DNA from: Laccaria trichodermophora
Lineage: Eukaryota; Basidiomycota; Agaricomycetes; Agaricales; Hydnangiaceae
DNA length: 64,000 bases
Direction of reading: 5' to 3'
Assembly (NCBI GenBank): GCA_018417955.1
Contig: JACTVC010000002.1
Span: 3,782,001 to 3,846,000 of the forward strand
This document shows, piece after piece, positions 23,204-35,359 of this stretch. The notes beneath the pieces were generated by a model. That model made no database searches. It saw only the letters and a list, made by a program, of their open reading frames with translations, and was not told the origin of the DNA. Made by a program: the position numbers and the translations under genes. Position 1 is the stretch's first letter; each line of letters starts with the position of its first letter.

Positions 23204-26200
23204 CTAGGATTTAAACACACTACTTGACAATCCCTCTCTTGCATCCTCGCTCACAGTCACACATCGATCATAACAACCCCCGCTGTTTCGCGTCAACCGT
23301 CCACTCCGCTGTCGGCTTTCAAAAAGCCTCTCCTGCTCGTCTTCACCCGTCACCATGGCCCGTATCCATGGCCCATACTCTGTGTAAAGACAGCGGCGTC
23401 CGTTGGCATAAATTCCTTCCGGACAGAACTGCTTCAGCACCTTGCCAATTTTTTTTTGATATCTTGTCCGAGCGTATAATAATTCGCGCTCTTGATGCGT
23501 CCTATTCTTGACATCTGCGAACATGCCATGTGCAAGCCATGTTGCAGTCGAGAACATCTCCTTTTCTCGGTTGCTTATTCCCACATCGCCAGCGCCTCTC
23601 GTATACCCTGCTGACTCATAAAGAATCGTGTGCCCCAGCTCATCATCAGCAGACGGTGCAGAGCCTGCAATATCGAGAGCCTGTCGCCACGCTGTTTTCA
23701 ATACCCCAACCCAGTATATAGCGTCGGAACACGTACAATTAGCGCTTTCGCTGATTCTTGGCTAACAAAACTGTCCAAGAACGATATATGATCGGCATGA
23801 TTCGCTGCTGCTCGATATGTAGCCAGCATTCCCCCAGGTTCATAAGCTTCTGGGGACGGTTCTTCTTCTTCACCGACGCCTGGTTTGACCTCTGGCGGTA
23901 ACCTTCTTGTTGTGGCCACGACTTGAAGACTGTGGATTGTCCGCCGTAGATCGTGTTTTGCAACATCGACCACCCCGATATCGGACGTGTTATGTATATC
24001 CACGAAAGCAGGTTCATAGACGCTGCCGTACATCCCAAGCAACACATCGCGGTTTATGGCGTAGCCTTCAGCACAAAACAAGCCTTGGAGATAGGATACA
24101 GCAATCGGGGGTGGGCAGGGCTCAAAGACTAGCACTTTTTGTAGAGGTAAATCAAGCAAGGGAACGAGGGAAATGTCTGTGACCAATTTAAGAATGACAG
24201 TTGGTTTCTTAGAGAGGATGGAAGATGCGGAACGCACCATTACATGTACAGACCACTGGCCGCTTGCACTCTCTGATCACTCGTGTGAGAGTAGGCCAGA
24301 AATTAGTATCCTCTTTGAACAGAATGTCTACTTCCTCTAGCAAGATGAGGGATTGGCGAACAGTTGTCCTGTCTCCCGCCTGCTCCTCAGCGATCTGGCA
24401 TAAAATGGATCGAAGGTTTGTTGACAAAGTCTGACTTCCTTCCGTTCGTCTGAGCAGAGATTCGTCCTTATTCCGATTTCCGCTTGATGTTATAGGTGAT
24501 GGCGGCACAAACAGTTCATTCCGATTTCGCGGGATCTGGCGAACTAAGTGATTTCTTCCTACCTCACCGATTAGGTTGTCGACATTAGCACCATTCCGTT
24601 TGCCTATTCCTGGGTAGACTTCAAAGACCTCCCAGCCCAGTTCCTCTGCACAAGCATAAACACAAGCTGTTTTTCCTGTGCCAGAGGGTCCGGAAAGCAA
24701 AATCGTATTGTGCAGCTGCTCAAAGGTTTGAGGTGGCGGAAGAATCTTGGTGGTGGCACAGTCGGGAAGAGTTTGGTTTCGGAGAAATATATTGTCCATG
24801 TCCTCTTCTCTATTGCACGGTACATCTTCGTCACCCGACTCGTCCGTATTCACAATCCAATCGTCGTCTTTGGCATTCGCCCTTGCCTTCTTCCTCTGTC
24901 TTTTGTCCACTTCACGGACAATGTAAGGACGCTTTAGGCCTCTAGCACCTGTTGTTGTTCCGCGAATTCCATCTTTTTTCGAAGAAGGCTGCTCAGGTGG
25001 ATGCTTAGTGCCCTCTAGTTGCAGCTCTAGAGCCCTCAGCCAATCGCGCAAATATATAGCGGAAGCCTCATTACCAAGAACTTCTTGTGCGAAACGTGGT
25101 CTCCACTTTTCGGCCCAGGGATGGCGGGAGGTGGTCAGCGTATCTCCTGAGCGCGCGAAATCCACTACCCGACCAATGGCGGCATGATTCGCAACATGCT
25201 CATCAGGAATACTTCTAAGACAATCCTCGCGTTCTTTGTCTGCCGATGTAGACAAAGAAAGTGGTTCCAAAGTCAAAGCGTCCGGTGCTATAGGCGAAGT
25301 GAGGAATGTGAAGTCATTCAATTCTTCATGCTGTGTTTTTGGGATCAGCTGGCGTCGGGGTATGTTGGCCCGGACGTAAGACTCGTGTAGTGATTGTGGA
25401 CCCTTAACATGCTGCGAGCAACGGTCCGGATATGGTGCTTCCAGCGTAGCCGCGCCCTTTAACGAGGATATCTTTGAAGCGGGTGGAGGTTTGATGGTAT
25501 GAGAGCCGAAGAAAGGATGTACAATTTTAGCCGTCACTGATGGCTTGATAGCGGGCTTTATAGGAGACGAATCGATCACAATAGGTTTGCACTGACTTTC
25601 ACCTAGAGGGGTCAAGCCGTCTTGGTAATTTGCTTGCGTGGCGGCTGCCAAATTGCATCTCTTAGGTGAGGCAGGCGATGCAATTGGACTGGAATTTGAC
25701 AGAATTTCAACGATTTCGGAGTGTGGTAACTCTAGCTTGAGGTTCAGCTGGGGATGTACTCCGTTGGGTGGCAATGGAGATGAACTGGGGCTCGAGCTGG
25801 ATGGAAACTTTGTGGCCATGTTGTTCTCCAATAGGCTTAAACTCGAAGACGATTTTGCATCTCCCAATGGAATCGGAGAAGGATGGAAATCGCTATCTGA
25901 AATGTTCGTTGTGCGGTGCACTCAGTGATGAAATAAAGGACTTACAAATTTCGACGCCCTCGTTATCCAGAATCCGTTCTGTCACAGGAGCAGAGGGCAG
26001 CAAAACTCCCTCGGGGTACGCTGTGGGCGGTATAGCACCTGCTGGTGATTCATCACTAAGACTTGTCGGAAATGAGCCTAATACAGGCTTCGGAGCTTTT
26101 CTAGGAGGAAACATCTCAAAAAGAGTCTTTTGACCCGTTGGCACCTAATACAACGCGTCCACTCTTCGAGATACACGGGTCTAGTGGTGGCTTGACTGAC

Positions 26201-26248
26201 CGGTGCTTTCCCCTTTGATTTCCCAGCGATTTTCTTCTTGTCCACCAT
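23204..26248 (-). CDS. ELG1: Elg1/ATAD5-like PCNA-unloading clamp-loader subunit
   Basis: Large subunit of an alternative replication factor C that removes PCNA from chromatin. ATG at 26248 (MVDKKKIAGKSKGKAP). A possible PIP-like motif, QKTLFEMF, follows a 32-nt intron. After an intron near 25921-25970 comes a long disordered N-terminal part, then the AAA+ module. HPWAEKWRPRFAQEVLGNE leads into the P-loop LLSGPSGTGKTACVYACAEELG, and LILLEEVDILFKEDTNFWPT is the Walker B region. The join CN|D-ISLVPLLDLPLQKV removes a 61-nt intron near 24170-24230. The C-terminal part keeps APSADDELGH and ends with RSGRLTRNSGG, as in fungal Elg1. Total length is about 920 residues. The upstream region is occupied by a transposon. 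Confidence 0.88.
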
Positions 26249-26376
26249 AATTTTTGGTATTTGAGGAAAGAGCGCGTTCAGTGAATTTATGACACGACTT
26301 GACTGACGCGGAGAGCCTTTGAGAGTAGTACCAAAGTAGTACCCAAGTATTACCTTTTGAAGTTGTTTAGAGCATA

Positions 26377-27435
26377 CAGCCGTCACAAAGAATGACGTCG
26401 TTGCAATGGGAAATGAAAGGATGAAGACCCGTCAACAGCGACAGCGCCTTGACAAACTTGACAGCGCGTTTGAAGGCGGTGGTCCAGAATGCCCCCCGTG
26501 TGCCCTAGGTTGACATAAGCAACGTCAATTTTTTTCTAAGGCAAACAGCAACATTTTTCCAAGGTTTTTCTTGCTACACTTATTCGTTTTCGGTGACATA
26601 TTGGGGACAACAACTACTGCATAAATTATATGGTACGAGATATCTACATATATCTACAACACACAAGGGTTGGTGTTTGTGCACACCCCAAACATACCCC
26701 AGGGAAACTCGTTGTATCCGCCGCACGAGCTCATCAGCACACCGTGCCATGGTCCACATCAACACAAACAATAAGTAGAAGGGGTGGTATCAGATTTAAA
26801 ACAAGGGGAGGGGGGGGCATACAGAATCACATACACGGTTCAACCTAACATCCCCATCGCCTGCACTCTACCCATTGGCCAATAAAGGCACGGCACGATG
26901 CGATGTGTCGATCGTGTTTGGGCATGTTGCCGTGTGTCGGGTCTCCCGTGTCTGGGCATTTTCGCGCTATGTGTCGGTCGCGTACCGTCGTTTGGTTGGT
27001 TGCATGTCGCGTCGCATTTGGGCGTGTTGCCGTCGCGTCTCTTGTGTCGCGTCTCTCGTGTCTATGCGTCGGTCGCGTACATGTACAGTCGATGTCAGTC
27101 GTTTGGTTGGTTGCGTCGCGTTTGGGCACGTTGCCGTCGCGTCTCTTGTGTCGCTCTCTGGTGTCTAGGCATTTTCGCGTCCATACGCGGCAAGCACGTC
27201 GTGTGGATGCCGCGTCAACGAGGCCGAGGGAGTATCGACGAGGGAGGCTGAGCAGGAATGGGGGTCAGGACCAAACAGATTTCAAAAGCTGTTTGGCAAC
27301 TGTTGCAATGCTTTGGCTTATTTGGACATCATCACGTCAATCACGGTGACGGCTGACGTGACACTGACAGGGAAGTTCCCGAAGGTCTAAGCCGAAGGCC
27401 TCTGAGACTACATACGTCATTCTTTGTGACGGCTG
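26377..27435. mobile_element. 1.06-kb TA-flanked non-autonomous Tc1/mariner-type element
   Basis: Perfect inverted ends of 22 bp (CAGCCGTCACAAAGAATGAC plus GT) at 26377-26398 and 27414-27435 are each bordered by TA (26375-26376 and 27436-27437), a Tc1/mariner-style target duplication. Inside there is no transposase, only a poly-purine tract and CG-rich tandem repeats. It lies between the divergent Elg1 and JmjC genes, 127 bp from the Elg1 start and 46 bp from the JmjC start. The identical ends suggest a fairly recent insertion. Confidence 0.85.
26900..27200. repeat. Degenerate ~110-130-bp GC-rich tandem repeats inside the element
   Basis: The words TTTGGGCATGTTGCCGT, GTCGGTCGCGTAC, GTCGTTTGGTTGGTTGC and GTCGCGTCTCTTGTGTCGC recur in the same order two to three times. 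Three overlapping open frames here are a product of this composition. Confidence 0.72.
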
Positions 27436-27462
27436 TATTATCAGTTGTTCAATGTGACAAAG

Positions 27463-27468
27463 CACGTG
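27463..27468. promoter_or_regulatory. CACGTG box 15 bp before the JmjC start
   Basis: A CACGTG palindrome (context AAGCACGTGCCGG) lies just outside the right end of the transposon and immediately upstream of the JmjC ATG, so it belongs to the original promoter. Confidence 0.35.
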
Positions 27469-27482
27469 CCGGATTGAGTTAA

Positions 27483-28871
27483 ATGTCTGCTACTCAGCGC
27501 CTACTCTCTGAAGAATATCGGGGTAATAATTTAGGCAATCCTTGTTGAGAAAGAGATACTAAGCACTTTTCACAGGCTTAAACGGAGGTCATATTGAAGT
27601 CTTTGATCATCCCCCGACGGCGCTCGAGTTTTCGCGATTGGTTCACATTTCCAGACCCGTCGTTTTCAAGGGTACATTTTTCTTATCAGACGTACCCATT
27701 GCCTGAGTTTGAACGCTTCTAGGTTTTGATATCCCTGCGTTGAGACGCTGGTCCAACCAGTATCTCGATGAGCAAATGGGCGAACGTCTTGTATCTGTGG
27801 CAACCACCCCCGACGGGTGATCATTCAGGTTCCTCAACATTGATCGGTCCTTACACTTCATCGTAAGGCGTGCAGACGCTCTTTCTCGAGGGCCAGACGA
27901 CAGACTCTACTTTGCCGAACCATTTGTAGAGAAGATGACGATTGGTGACTTGATCAAACACCTCAAAGAGCCAGGTCAAGTGGCGCCCTCTACCCGTTCC
28001 TCCATTTGTTTCTTATCTAGTTATCTCGCCAACAGAGGGTGTTGACGGAGAAGTTCGTTATCTCCAGTCACAAAACGGCAACTTATTTTCAAGCGATTTC
28101 TTTGGTAGGAGCGGTGATGACGCAAATTCTCCTTCAGAATTTGAACCACTCAGGTTCGACGTGCCTAGTGAAATTCCCTGGTGTACTGAAGCCCTTGGTA
28201 CGGTGGCCCCTATGATCCTAGTCCCTCGTAATTGAATTGTGTAGGCAAAAGGCCCGATGCAGTTAATATCTGGATGGGAAACAGCAGAAGCACGACAAGC
28301 ATTCATAGCGGTAGGTCACTATCTTCCGAAATTTCTTCATTCAGTGTTTTTTAACAAATGGAAGATCCATACGAAAATATCTACGCAGTGGTGCGTGGAG
28401 AAAAGAAGTTTTTTCTTCTCCCCCCCACCGATGGGTGGTGCTTACAAGGTATACGATGACTCTACATACCATCGCCAACTGAGCCCTATTTACGAAGAGC
28501 GCTCATATCCGCATGCATCATACACACGTCGGTTGCCCTCCTCTTCTCTTGAACTCGTTCCATCGGGGCCCGATGTCCCCCTCGTACCCTGGGCATCCAT
28601 CACAAACCCAGAGCTTCCTTGTGTGCTGCCATCGGATGTTACCCCAATCTACGTTACTCTCAAGCCCGGGGAAGTTTTATATCTGCCAGTCGGTTGGTGG
28701 CATCACGTTCAACAGTCGGGAGACATCACGATCTCGCTGAATTGGTGGTATGATGCAGAGATGCGTGGTATGTCTTGGGTTTTCCTTAGTTTTTTACGTG
28801 GACTTGGCCATGTTCCAGTCGCACTTTCCATGGCTCCCAGTGGAAATGAAGTTTCTTGTGCCGCTAAGTAG
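27483..28871 (+). CDS. JmjC (cupin-8) hydroxylase, JMJD7-like
   Basis: Fe(II)/2-oxoglutarate oxygenase; the animal JMJD7 is a lysyl hydroxylase of Drg GTPases. The start ATG at 27483 gives MSATQRLLSEEYR, joined across an intron to LNGGHIEVFDHPPTALEFSR and ISRPVVFKG, the usual JMJD7 opening. Further exons give TTPDGRADALSRGPDDRLYF, then VNIWMGNSRSTTSIHSDPYE with the HxD iron ligands, NIYAVVRGEKKFFLLPPT, and VTLKPGEVLYLPVGWWHHVQ with the distal His. It ends after WWYDAEMRGMSWVFLSFL. About 350 residues in six or seven exons. All joins keep frame, so it looks functional despite the transposon 46 bp upstream. Confidence 0.84.
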
Positions 28872-28992
28872 TCAATTCAAGTGTGTGACCGTCTCGTCAC
28901 AATTTTTGTAACTTCTGCACATTCAACAATATTACTGAGTAATCCTCCTTGCTACAACTCTACAAACTTATTCAATATCGCGCCTACGACGT

Positions 28993-29731
28993 ATGGCCAA
29001 AGATAAGGTAGAGAAGAGGGAGAAGAAGAGGAAAGACGTCGAGGGCCCAGAAGACGTCGAAATGTTGGATGTGGAAACGACTCGAGTACGTTTTGACACT
29101 ACCGTCTCTCCTGGACATCTAACTTTGTATTTCTCATAGTCACCAAAAAAGGCAAAAAAAGATAAAGAGGAGATTGTGATACCTCTTGAAGATTTATCAC
29201 CTCTTGCGCATCCGTTGGCACAAAAGAAACTCGTCAAGAAACTTCACAAAACGATTAAAAAAGGTATGTGCCCGACTCTTGTCTGGAGGGTGAAATGAAC
29301 GTCAAGTCCATCGAACCAGCTTCCAAAGCGCGGCAAGTAAAGCGCGGAGTGAAGGAGGTGGTGAAAGGGATACGCAAGGGCGAGAAAGGGTAAGTTACTG
29401 GTACTATCGTGTTTGGTGCTTACTCAACGCTGTGCTTTTTCTTAGACTCTTGATTCTTGCAGCAGACATCAATCCAATCGACATTATTTCCCATTTACCT
29501 GTGCTGAGCGAGGAGGCACAGATACCATACATCTTTGTTGCGTCCAAGGAAGAACTTGGTCATGCGAGTTCTACTAAGCGGCCAACAAGTTGTGTAATGG
29601 TGTGTCCCAATCAAAAACGGAAAATCAAACAGAAGGAGGGTGACGAGGTTGATAAGGATGATGATTACCGGGAGGTTTATGAGGAGTGCTATAAGGAGGT
29701 GGAGAAGCTGAATACGAGGGTGCTGATTTAA
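28993..29731 (+). CDS. NHP2: H/ACA snoRNP protein Nhp2
   Basis: Core protein of H/ACA ribonucleoproteins that guide pseudouridylation of rRNA. Four exons join in frame: a lysine-rich N-terminus (MAKDKVEKREKKRKD), PLAHPLAQKKLVKKLHKTIK, then KARQVKRGVKEVVKGIRKGE, and LLILAADINPIDIISHLPVL. The L7Ae/Nhp2 RNA-binding fold is clear: the RGVKEVxKxIRKGxKG and DIxPxDxxSHLP motifs, then IPYIFVASKEELGHAS and TSCVMV. A charged tail ends at 29731. Length about 200 residues, somewhat longer than yeast Nhp2 because of both tails. Confidence 0.93.
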
Positions 29732-29926
29732 AAATTGGGTTTGAACTCAATTTGAATTACTATTGAACCTTTTCCGTTAAAAAGCGGGGCAAAAGTAAGA
29801 AGTACATTTGCATAAAATGCAAGTTAAAGGGAGTGGATGCCAAGGGTCTCCTGGGCTTTCACACGGTTTTCGAAAATTGTGGACAGATCACCTTTATTTG
29901 ATCCCTCCCCGGAACCACCAACTACA

Positions 29927-31737
29927 ATGCCCGTTGCAAAGTCAAAAACTGCCCCCTCCGCCAATGGCGCTGCGAAGGCGAAGACAGCATCCAGCAGTGG
30001 AACAGCTACTCCTGTTTCCACTGCTGACAAGAAAGACGTGTCGGACGCGCTGGCCACGTTAGCTGGCGGGAAACCTGACAAAAAGGAGTACGACGCGGAA
30101 CAAGATAAAATTAAGGCAGAAATAGACGCTCTGCAAATCAAGCTGGTAGGTCACACAGTATTTTCGCTTGCAGCTTTTTAGAAACATGTTGCACGCTAGA
30201 CCTCTGTTCGTGACAAAATTGGCGGCACAACTAAGTCTGGTCCGGGTAACGACCACAGAAATGCACTTCGTGCTGAATTGGACAGCATCCGAGATAAACA
30301 ATCCGCAAATAAGACGTCGAGGGGCAAGGTGCTAGACCAGCTGAAATCTCTCCAAGACGGCGTTCAGAAGAAGGTGTGTCACCTCGCAAGGCGTCCATAC
30401 ATTTCTCATAAAAAGTATTGCAGATCAAAGATCTTCAAGCCGCGAAAACCAAGATCACCTTCAGAACTGTTGCCGAGGTTGACGCACATATCAAGTAGGT
30501 TCCAAATATTGTAGTATGAATGACTGGCTGAACGTTTGTTAGGCATTTGGAAAAACAGGTCGAATCTGGTAACATGAAACTCGCAGAAGAGAAGCGTGCG
30601 CTTCAGGAGATTAGTTCAAGCAGGCGTCACCGACGTGTTGTCGAAGGATTCCAGGCCGAGCAGGAATCCATCGATGCTCTCCGTCAATCAATCGACGAAC
30701 TGAAGAAGCAGTTGGATGACCCTGAGTCGAAGGCGGTATCTGAACGCTACGACGCAATCAAAGCTGAGCTGGACGAGTTGAAGAGGGAGGGGGATGAAGC
30801 GTATGCTGATCGCTCTAAACTCTTCGAGGAACGCGATAATCTGCAAAGCCAAATCAAGAATCTTTTCAATGAAAAACGTGATTCGGCTCAACGGTTCCGG
30901 GATGCCAATGATCGTTATTGGAATAAAGTCAACGAGGATCGTGCGAGGAGAGCAGAACGTGCTCGCCTTCAGCGGGCGGCAGAGGAAGCTCAAAAGAAAC
31001 AGGATCTTGCCGAACGCATTCGAGAAGAAGCGCAGGTTCCAGCTTTCCAGGCGCAGATTGAGGATTGTCAAACATTAATTGACTACTTCTCTGGGAAATC
31101 AAGCGGACATGTGTCGTTCAAGTCTGCTTCTCTCTCCATAAAGGCTGAGGTTGCAGGCGTGCCGAAACTTGACATTCGAAAAGTTGAGGAGATACCCCAG
31201 GGTCTGGTCGCGCTGAATAAGAAGGGTAAAACCGAAGACGCATACTTTGTCGGAGGTAAGGGCAAGGGCAAGGGTAAAAAGGGTCAGCCGAAGGAGAATG
31301 GATTGTCAGAGGAGTCTACAGCTGCAAGTTCCTCGTCATCCAACACCCCCCTCAACGTTCCTCTCCCTACCCTTTCAGCCCTATTATCATTGTCGATACC
31401 GCCTCCTGCTTCAAGCGTGGATGTCCCCCGTGTCATTGAAGATCTCAAAACTAAAAAGACATGGTTTGAGGCCAATCAAGCGAGGGTTACTGCTGAGAAC
31501 ATCTCCAAAGCAGAGGCGGATATCCGGCGTCTAACGAGCGGTACCAAGGATCTTCGAGATGGTTCTGACCCATCTGAAGGCGTTACACCCAACGCAAGTG
31601 TAGAAATCCCAGCTGAACCCGCCCCAACCCCGCAAGTAGGCGATGCTCCCGTTCCCACTTTTTCGAGTGAAGAAGTACTAGATAAACTCGAAATCGTGCA
31701 AGATGAACAAGCAGAAGAGACGGCGCAGGCAATCTAG
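29927..31737 (+). CDS. BFR1: Bfr1-like coiled-coil mRNP/ER protein
   Basis: Homologue of yeast Bfr1, an mRNA- and polysome-associated protein at the ER. ATG at 29927 (MPVAKSKTAPSANGAAKAKT). Four exons carry the Bfr1 signature order: DKKEYDAEQDKIKAEIDALQ, VRDKIGGTTKSGPGNDHRNA, IKDLQAAKTKITFRTVAEVD, then HLEKQVESGNMKLAEEKRAL. From about residue 130 to 370 the protein is a long charged coiled coil, followed by ALNKKGKTEDAYFVGGKGKG and a lysine/glycine stretch. The tail, rich in Ser/Pro and Ala, contains a short helix (KKTWFEANQARVTAENISKA). About 540 residues. It is read in the same direction as NHP2, 195 bp downstream. Confidence 0.88.
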
Positions 31738-32097
31738 GTTTGCGGCGAACAGCGGAGCGTGGATCTTAAACAGTTGCCATAGTAATAAAATGCTCACATA
31801 ACTTGTGCATCTCGGAGGACAATTCGCATTCATTTTCAGGATCTGAGGCATCAATTTCAAAAGAGAATGTTAAATATAAATAAAGCAGATGATAGATCCA
31901 TAAAACCGCGCAAGAGGGGTACTTCTTTACACTATTAGGAATGGGAAGACAAGAGATCAGCAAAAAAAAAAAAGAGTCGGGTTGATACAGATATACGGCG
32001 ACGGTGGATAGTTATCGAGAACATAAGAACGAGCAGCTGAAAAACAAGAGGTGATAGAGAACAAACCAAAATACAACGAACAAAGAGCAAATCGACT
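31738..32097. other. Convergent 3' region between BFR1 and RFX genes
   Basis: AT-rich trailer sequence with an A-run near 31960. I see no gene or repeat in it. Confidence 0.6.
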
Positions 32098-35042
32098 TCA
32101 TACTCCTTGTTGCTCCGTTTTGACAGATTCTACATCGTGGTCAGGATCAGTTGTTGGAGTGCCTGAACCGTTCAGAGCGCCCAGATCTTGAGAGGTGTAG
32201 TTTGAGACATCGAACGTGTTGCCAGAACCACCGAAATCCTGGAACGACAACCCTGGTTGATGAGGAGGAAGAGAATCGTCATGCGCTGCAGAGGTATCCA
32301 TGTACGACATTGACCCATAGGCATCCGAGTTGAAGGCAGAAGAGGAGGGATCAAGGGACGACCCATTAGTATAGGAGTCGTGTTGGAGGGCAGCCAGCAT
32401 GCTCGAGGTAGTCGGCGTATGTGCCATTAAGTGCTGGGGTCTGACCTCCATTGACCCAAAACTCTCCTGACCAGCCATGGGAGACAAAGAAAAGAAGTTT
32501 TGTTGTATGACAGGCTCCACGGATGCGGCAACAGAATTTGTTGAAAGCGCCACACTCCTTAAAACGTTGACAGCGATCCAATCACTGCGGGGGACGTCAG
32601 AAGATGAATGACATGATCGTACAAAAGAGTCACTCACTCCAAGAAGAGCTTCAAAATTTGGAAGGCGCCAAAGGCTGGGTCACTGCGAATAGTCTGCGAA
32701 ATTCCTAAGCACGACAATCATAAATAAATGATTCATGACTCACAAGGTCCCTCATTACTTGGCTGGTAACATAGCCCCATCGGATGAGGACGCTACGTGA
32801 GCTCATGACATTCCTCTCCTCGGGTCCTCCGTGGTTGGCACGACTGCCTCCCATTAACCTCTCGCAACATTTATCGGCCCAAGTCATAACCTCCCGAACC
32901 GGCTCGTTGCTCTTGGCAAGACTATCGAGAACAGAAACAAATTCGACCTCAAGCAGCTGCACTAGGTCCTCATGCCGGCAATTGCAAACCAGAGCAGACT
33001 GATTCCGGACCGACTCAAAATCGACCTTTTGCCACGACCTGCGCATCTCGGAAAGTTGCTTCTGATTAGTGAGAACCGTATTTAAAGCTTGGGTAACTTG
33101 ATAGATATCGAGGAATCGCACTGCACCCATTATAGGTCACCAAAGGCTATAATTCGGGGAAGTTGATTGCAGGACTTACAAACGAGATGACCAAATCGTG
33201 CGCCAAGTTCAACTTTAGGCTCCACAAAAGTGTTGCCGTAATTGTCAAGTGCGACAAGCAAAATTTTCTCCATTTTCAGCGCAAGCTGGCGAAGGCTAGA
33301 AAGCGATACCGCCGGAATAGGGGACAGCATTTGTGAGCGCAAGATTTCCAGAATTTCCTGATAAAGTGACATCAGTTTTTCGTCACAAAGAAAGGAGGAC
33401 AAACTTGCATCGTAAACAATAGCGTCTGCCTTCGCCATCAGACCCGCAATGGCAGGTGCATGAACAATTTCGCGGTGATGTCCCGTCAAGCTGGACCAGA
33501 ACGTGCGCAAGTGCATCTCAAACTGATCGAAACGGAAGGACCTGACACTTTCGAGGAGCACATCGAGATGATCTTGGAACCAGCCCCAGACTTCTCGTGC
33601 AGCGACTCCATGTGGAGATGTCGAGGTCGAGCCAACAGCATCGTCTATCGATGGAAAATGTGAGAACTGACGAACAGAGAGAGGTTGCTGCGGGGATATG
33701 TACGGTCCTGAGTTGGCTAAAGGTGACGAATGCGTTTGAAGATTAAGACCAGGCTCCTGATGGGGGTGTCTACGGATAGAGGCCTGAGGCGGGAAGGAGC
33801 CAGGGCGCTGTGCAGCCTGGACCTGTGACAATAGAGTCGCTGCTGTGGGTGTCCTATCGCTTATGTCGTCTGTGAAAACTGGATGCTTCAAATCACCGCT
33901 CAATGTGAGGGAATTCCTCTTGGAGCCTGCAGCTGAACCTCCTCCTTCAGAATCCTCGTCATCGTCATCGTCCGACCTCTCCTCGCTCCTGTTCGTCGAC
34001 TCCTGCTCGTGGTTGAGCCGCGCGGCATTAATAGATGCCTGGCCGGCATTATTGTTAGATTTATGGATATAATCCTGCAGCCATTCGGCTTCGGCTGCTG
34101 TGGCGGGCCTGATGCCGCAATCTGAGGGCCGTGTCAGATACAAGGCAGATGGTGGAAAAAAGAACAATGGTGGACCCACAATGGTATTTGCTGTTCCCTC
34201 TGACGCCCAGGCGCCTTGTTTTTATCGTAGGGAAGCAGAGCCTGATTGCTTTGCCAAGTGTGGCGGTATTGATGTGGGGAATCCCGTATTGATCACAAAC
34301 CCTACGATAAGAAAAGTACAAACCTTGTCGGGGTACATTGCCGTCGGGGTATGGGGCGTAGTTGGCAGTGAGCCTAAGAATGTGTTAAAAATAGTATATC
34401 ACACGAAAGAGGATAGGAAGCGGACCATGCTTGAACAAAAATTTGCTTTGCCCTGTCAGATGCGCTCGTCGTGGTGGCCGCACGTACATTCGCGGCAAGT
34501 TTCTCAAGAGTAAGATCGGATCCCAAATTCATCCTCCCAAATGCCCCCGCAGTGTGGACAGTTTCCGGATTAGCCATGCTGTGTGCTCCCCCATACATCG
34601 ACTGATAATCGGGGCCTGGACCACCAAGAAACATTGACATATCATCGGCCTCACTGGAGGAGGAGTGGACGCTATCAGTGTCGCGAGGATAAGGCGATGC
34701 CGCTGCACGGGCCCGGATGTGACTAGGACGCAAGGGGCCCTTCAATGCAGGATTTGTGATATTATGATTTGGAGGCTATTGGGGGGCGTCAGGGGGTCAG
34801 AGTTGGAAGGAAGAGAACGAAATACGAACGGAATCGCTGTGGAGTGAGCCAAGGTAGGAATGTCTGTAATCTTCTGCAGATGGAGGGACAGATGAATGGA
34901 TACGGGACATGGGACCTTGGGAGGATTGTGGGCGGGAGTGGGAGGAGTGAGTTGAAGATGAGGAGACAGAATTTGAGCGAGAGTGAGGGAAAAAGTCGAG
35001 GGGCATTGTATTTGACATAATCTGGAGATTCACGGCGGTCAT
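32098..35042 (-). CDS. RFX-family winged-helix transcription factor
   Basis: Fungal RFX proteins (Sak1, Crt1) control DNA-damage and cell-cycle genes. The likely ATG is at 35042 (35018 is an in-frame alternative). A Ser/His-rich N-terminus leads, through an intron, to the RFX domain: AKQIFVQAWL, QGLYFSYRRVCDQYGIPHIN, TATLGKAIRLCFPTIKTRRL, GVRGNSKYHYCGIRPA. These carry the characteristic KAIR, TRRLG and RGNSKYHY blocks. Next come an acidic stretch (DDDDDEDSEGG), a Ser/Pro linker and a helical C-terminal region (WGWFQDHLDVLLESVRSFRF to 32760) that resembles the conserved RFX dimerisation part. A Ser/Asp-rich tail ends at 32098. Multiple introns; total about 850 residues. Confidence 0.88.
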
Positions 35043-35359
35043 TGTTGACAAAAGAGAGTGGGAAGCTAGCAGAGTGATCCTGGCAAAGACAGTGATGATC
35101 CCAGGTAGCTAGTTGACGGGCCAGCCGAAGGAGAGAAATAGAGTATAGAAAAGTAGAATAGAGGGAAGGAGAGCACTGCGCAACGGAACGAAAGGCCGCC
35201 GACAAGGATAATTGAGCGCGATGGCGAGGTAAGTAAAAAGAGTTTGGTTACCAGATCACTACAAGAAAGTAACGAAAGTAGTCAAGACAACAGGCCCTTT
35301 TTATTTATTTGCCACATTGCAAATACAAATCAATCTATCAATCACATATCTTCAATCAT

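Noticed and set aside
26875..27349. Three overlapping plus-strand frames rich in Val, Arg and Cys
   Set aside because: They follow from degenerate GC-rich tandem repeats within the TA-flanked element.
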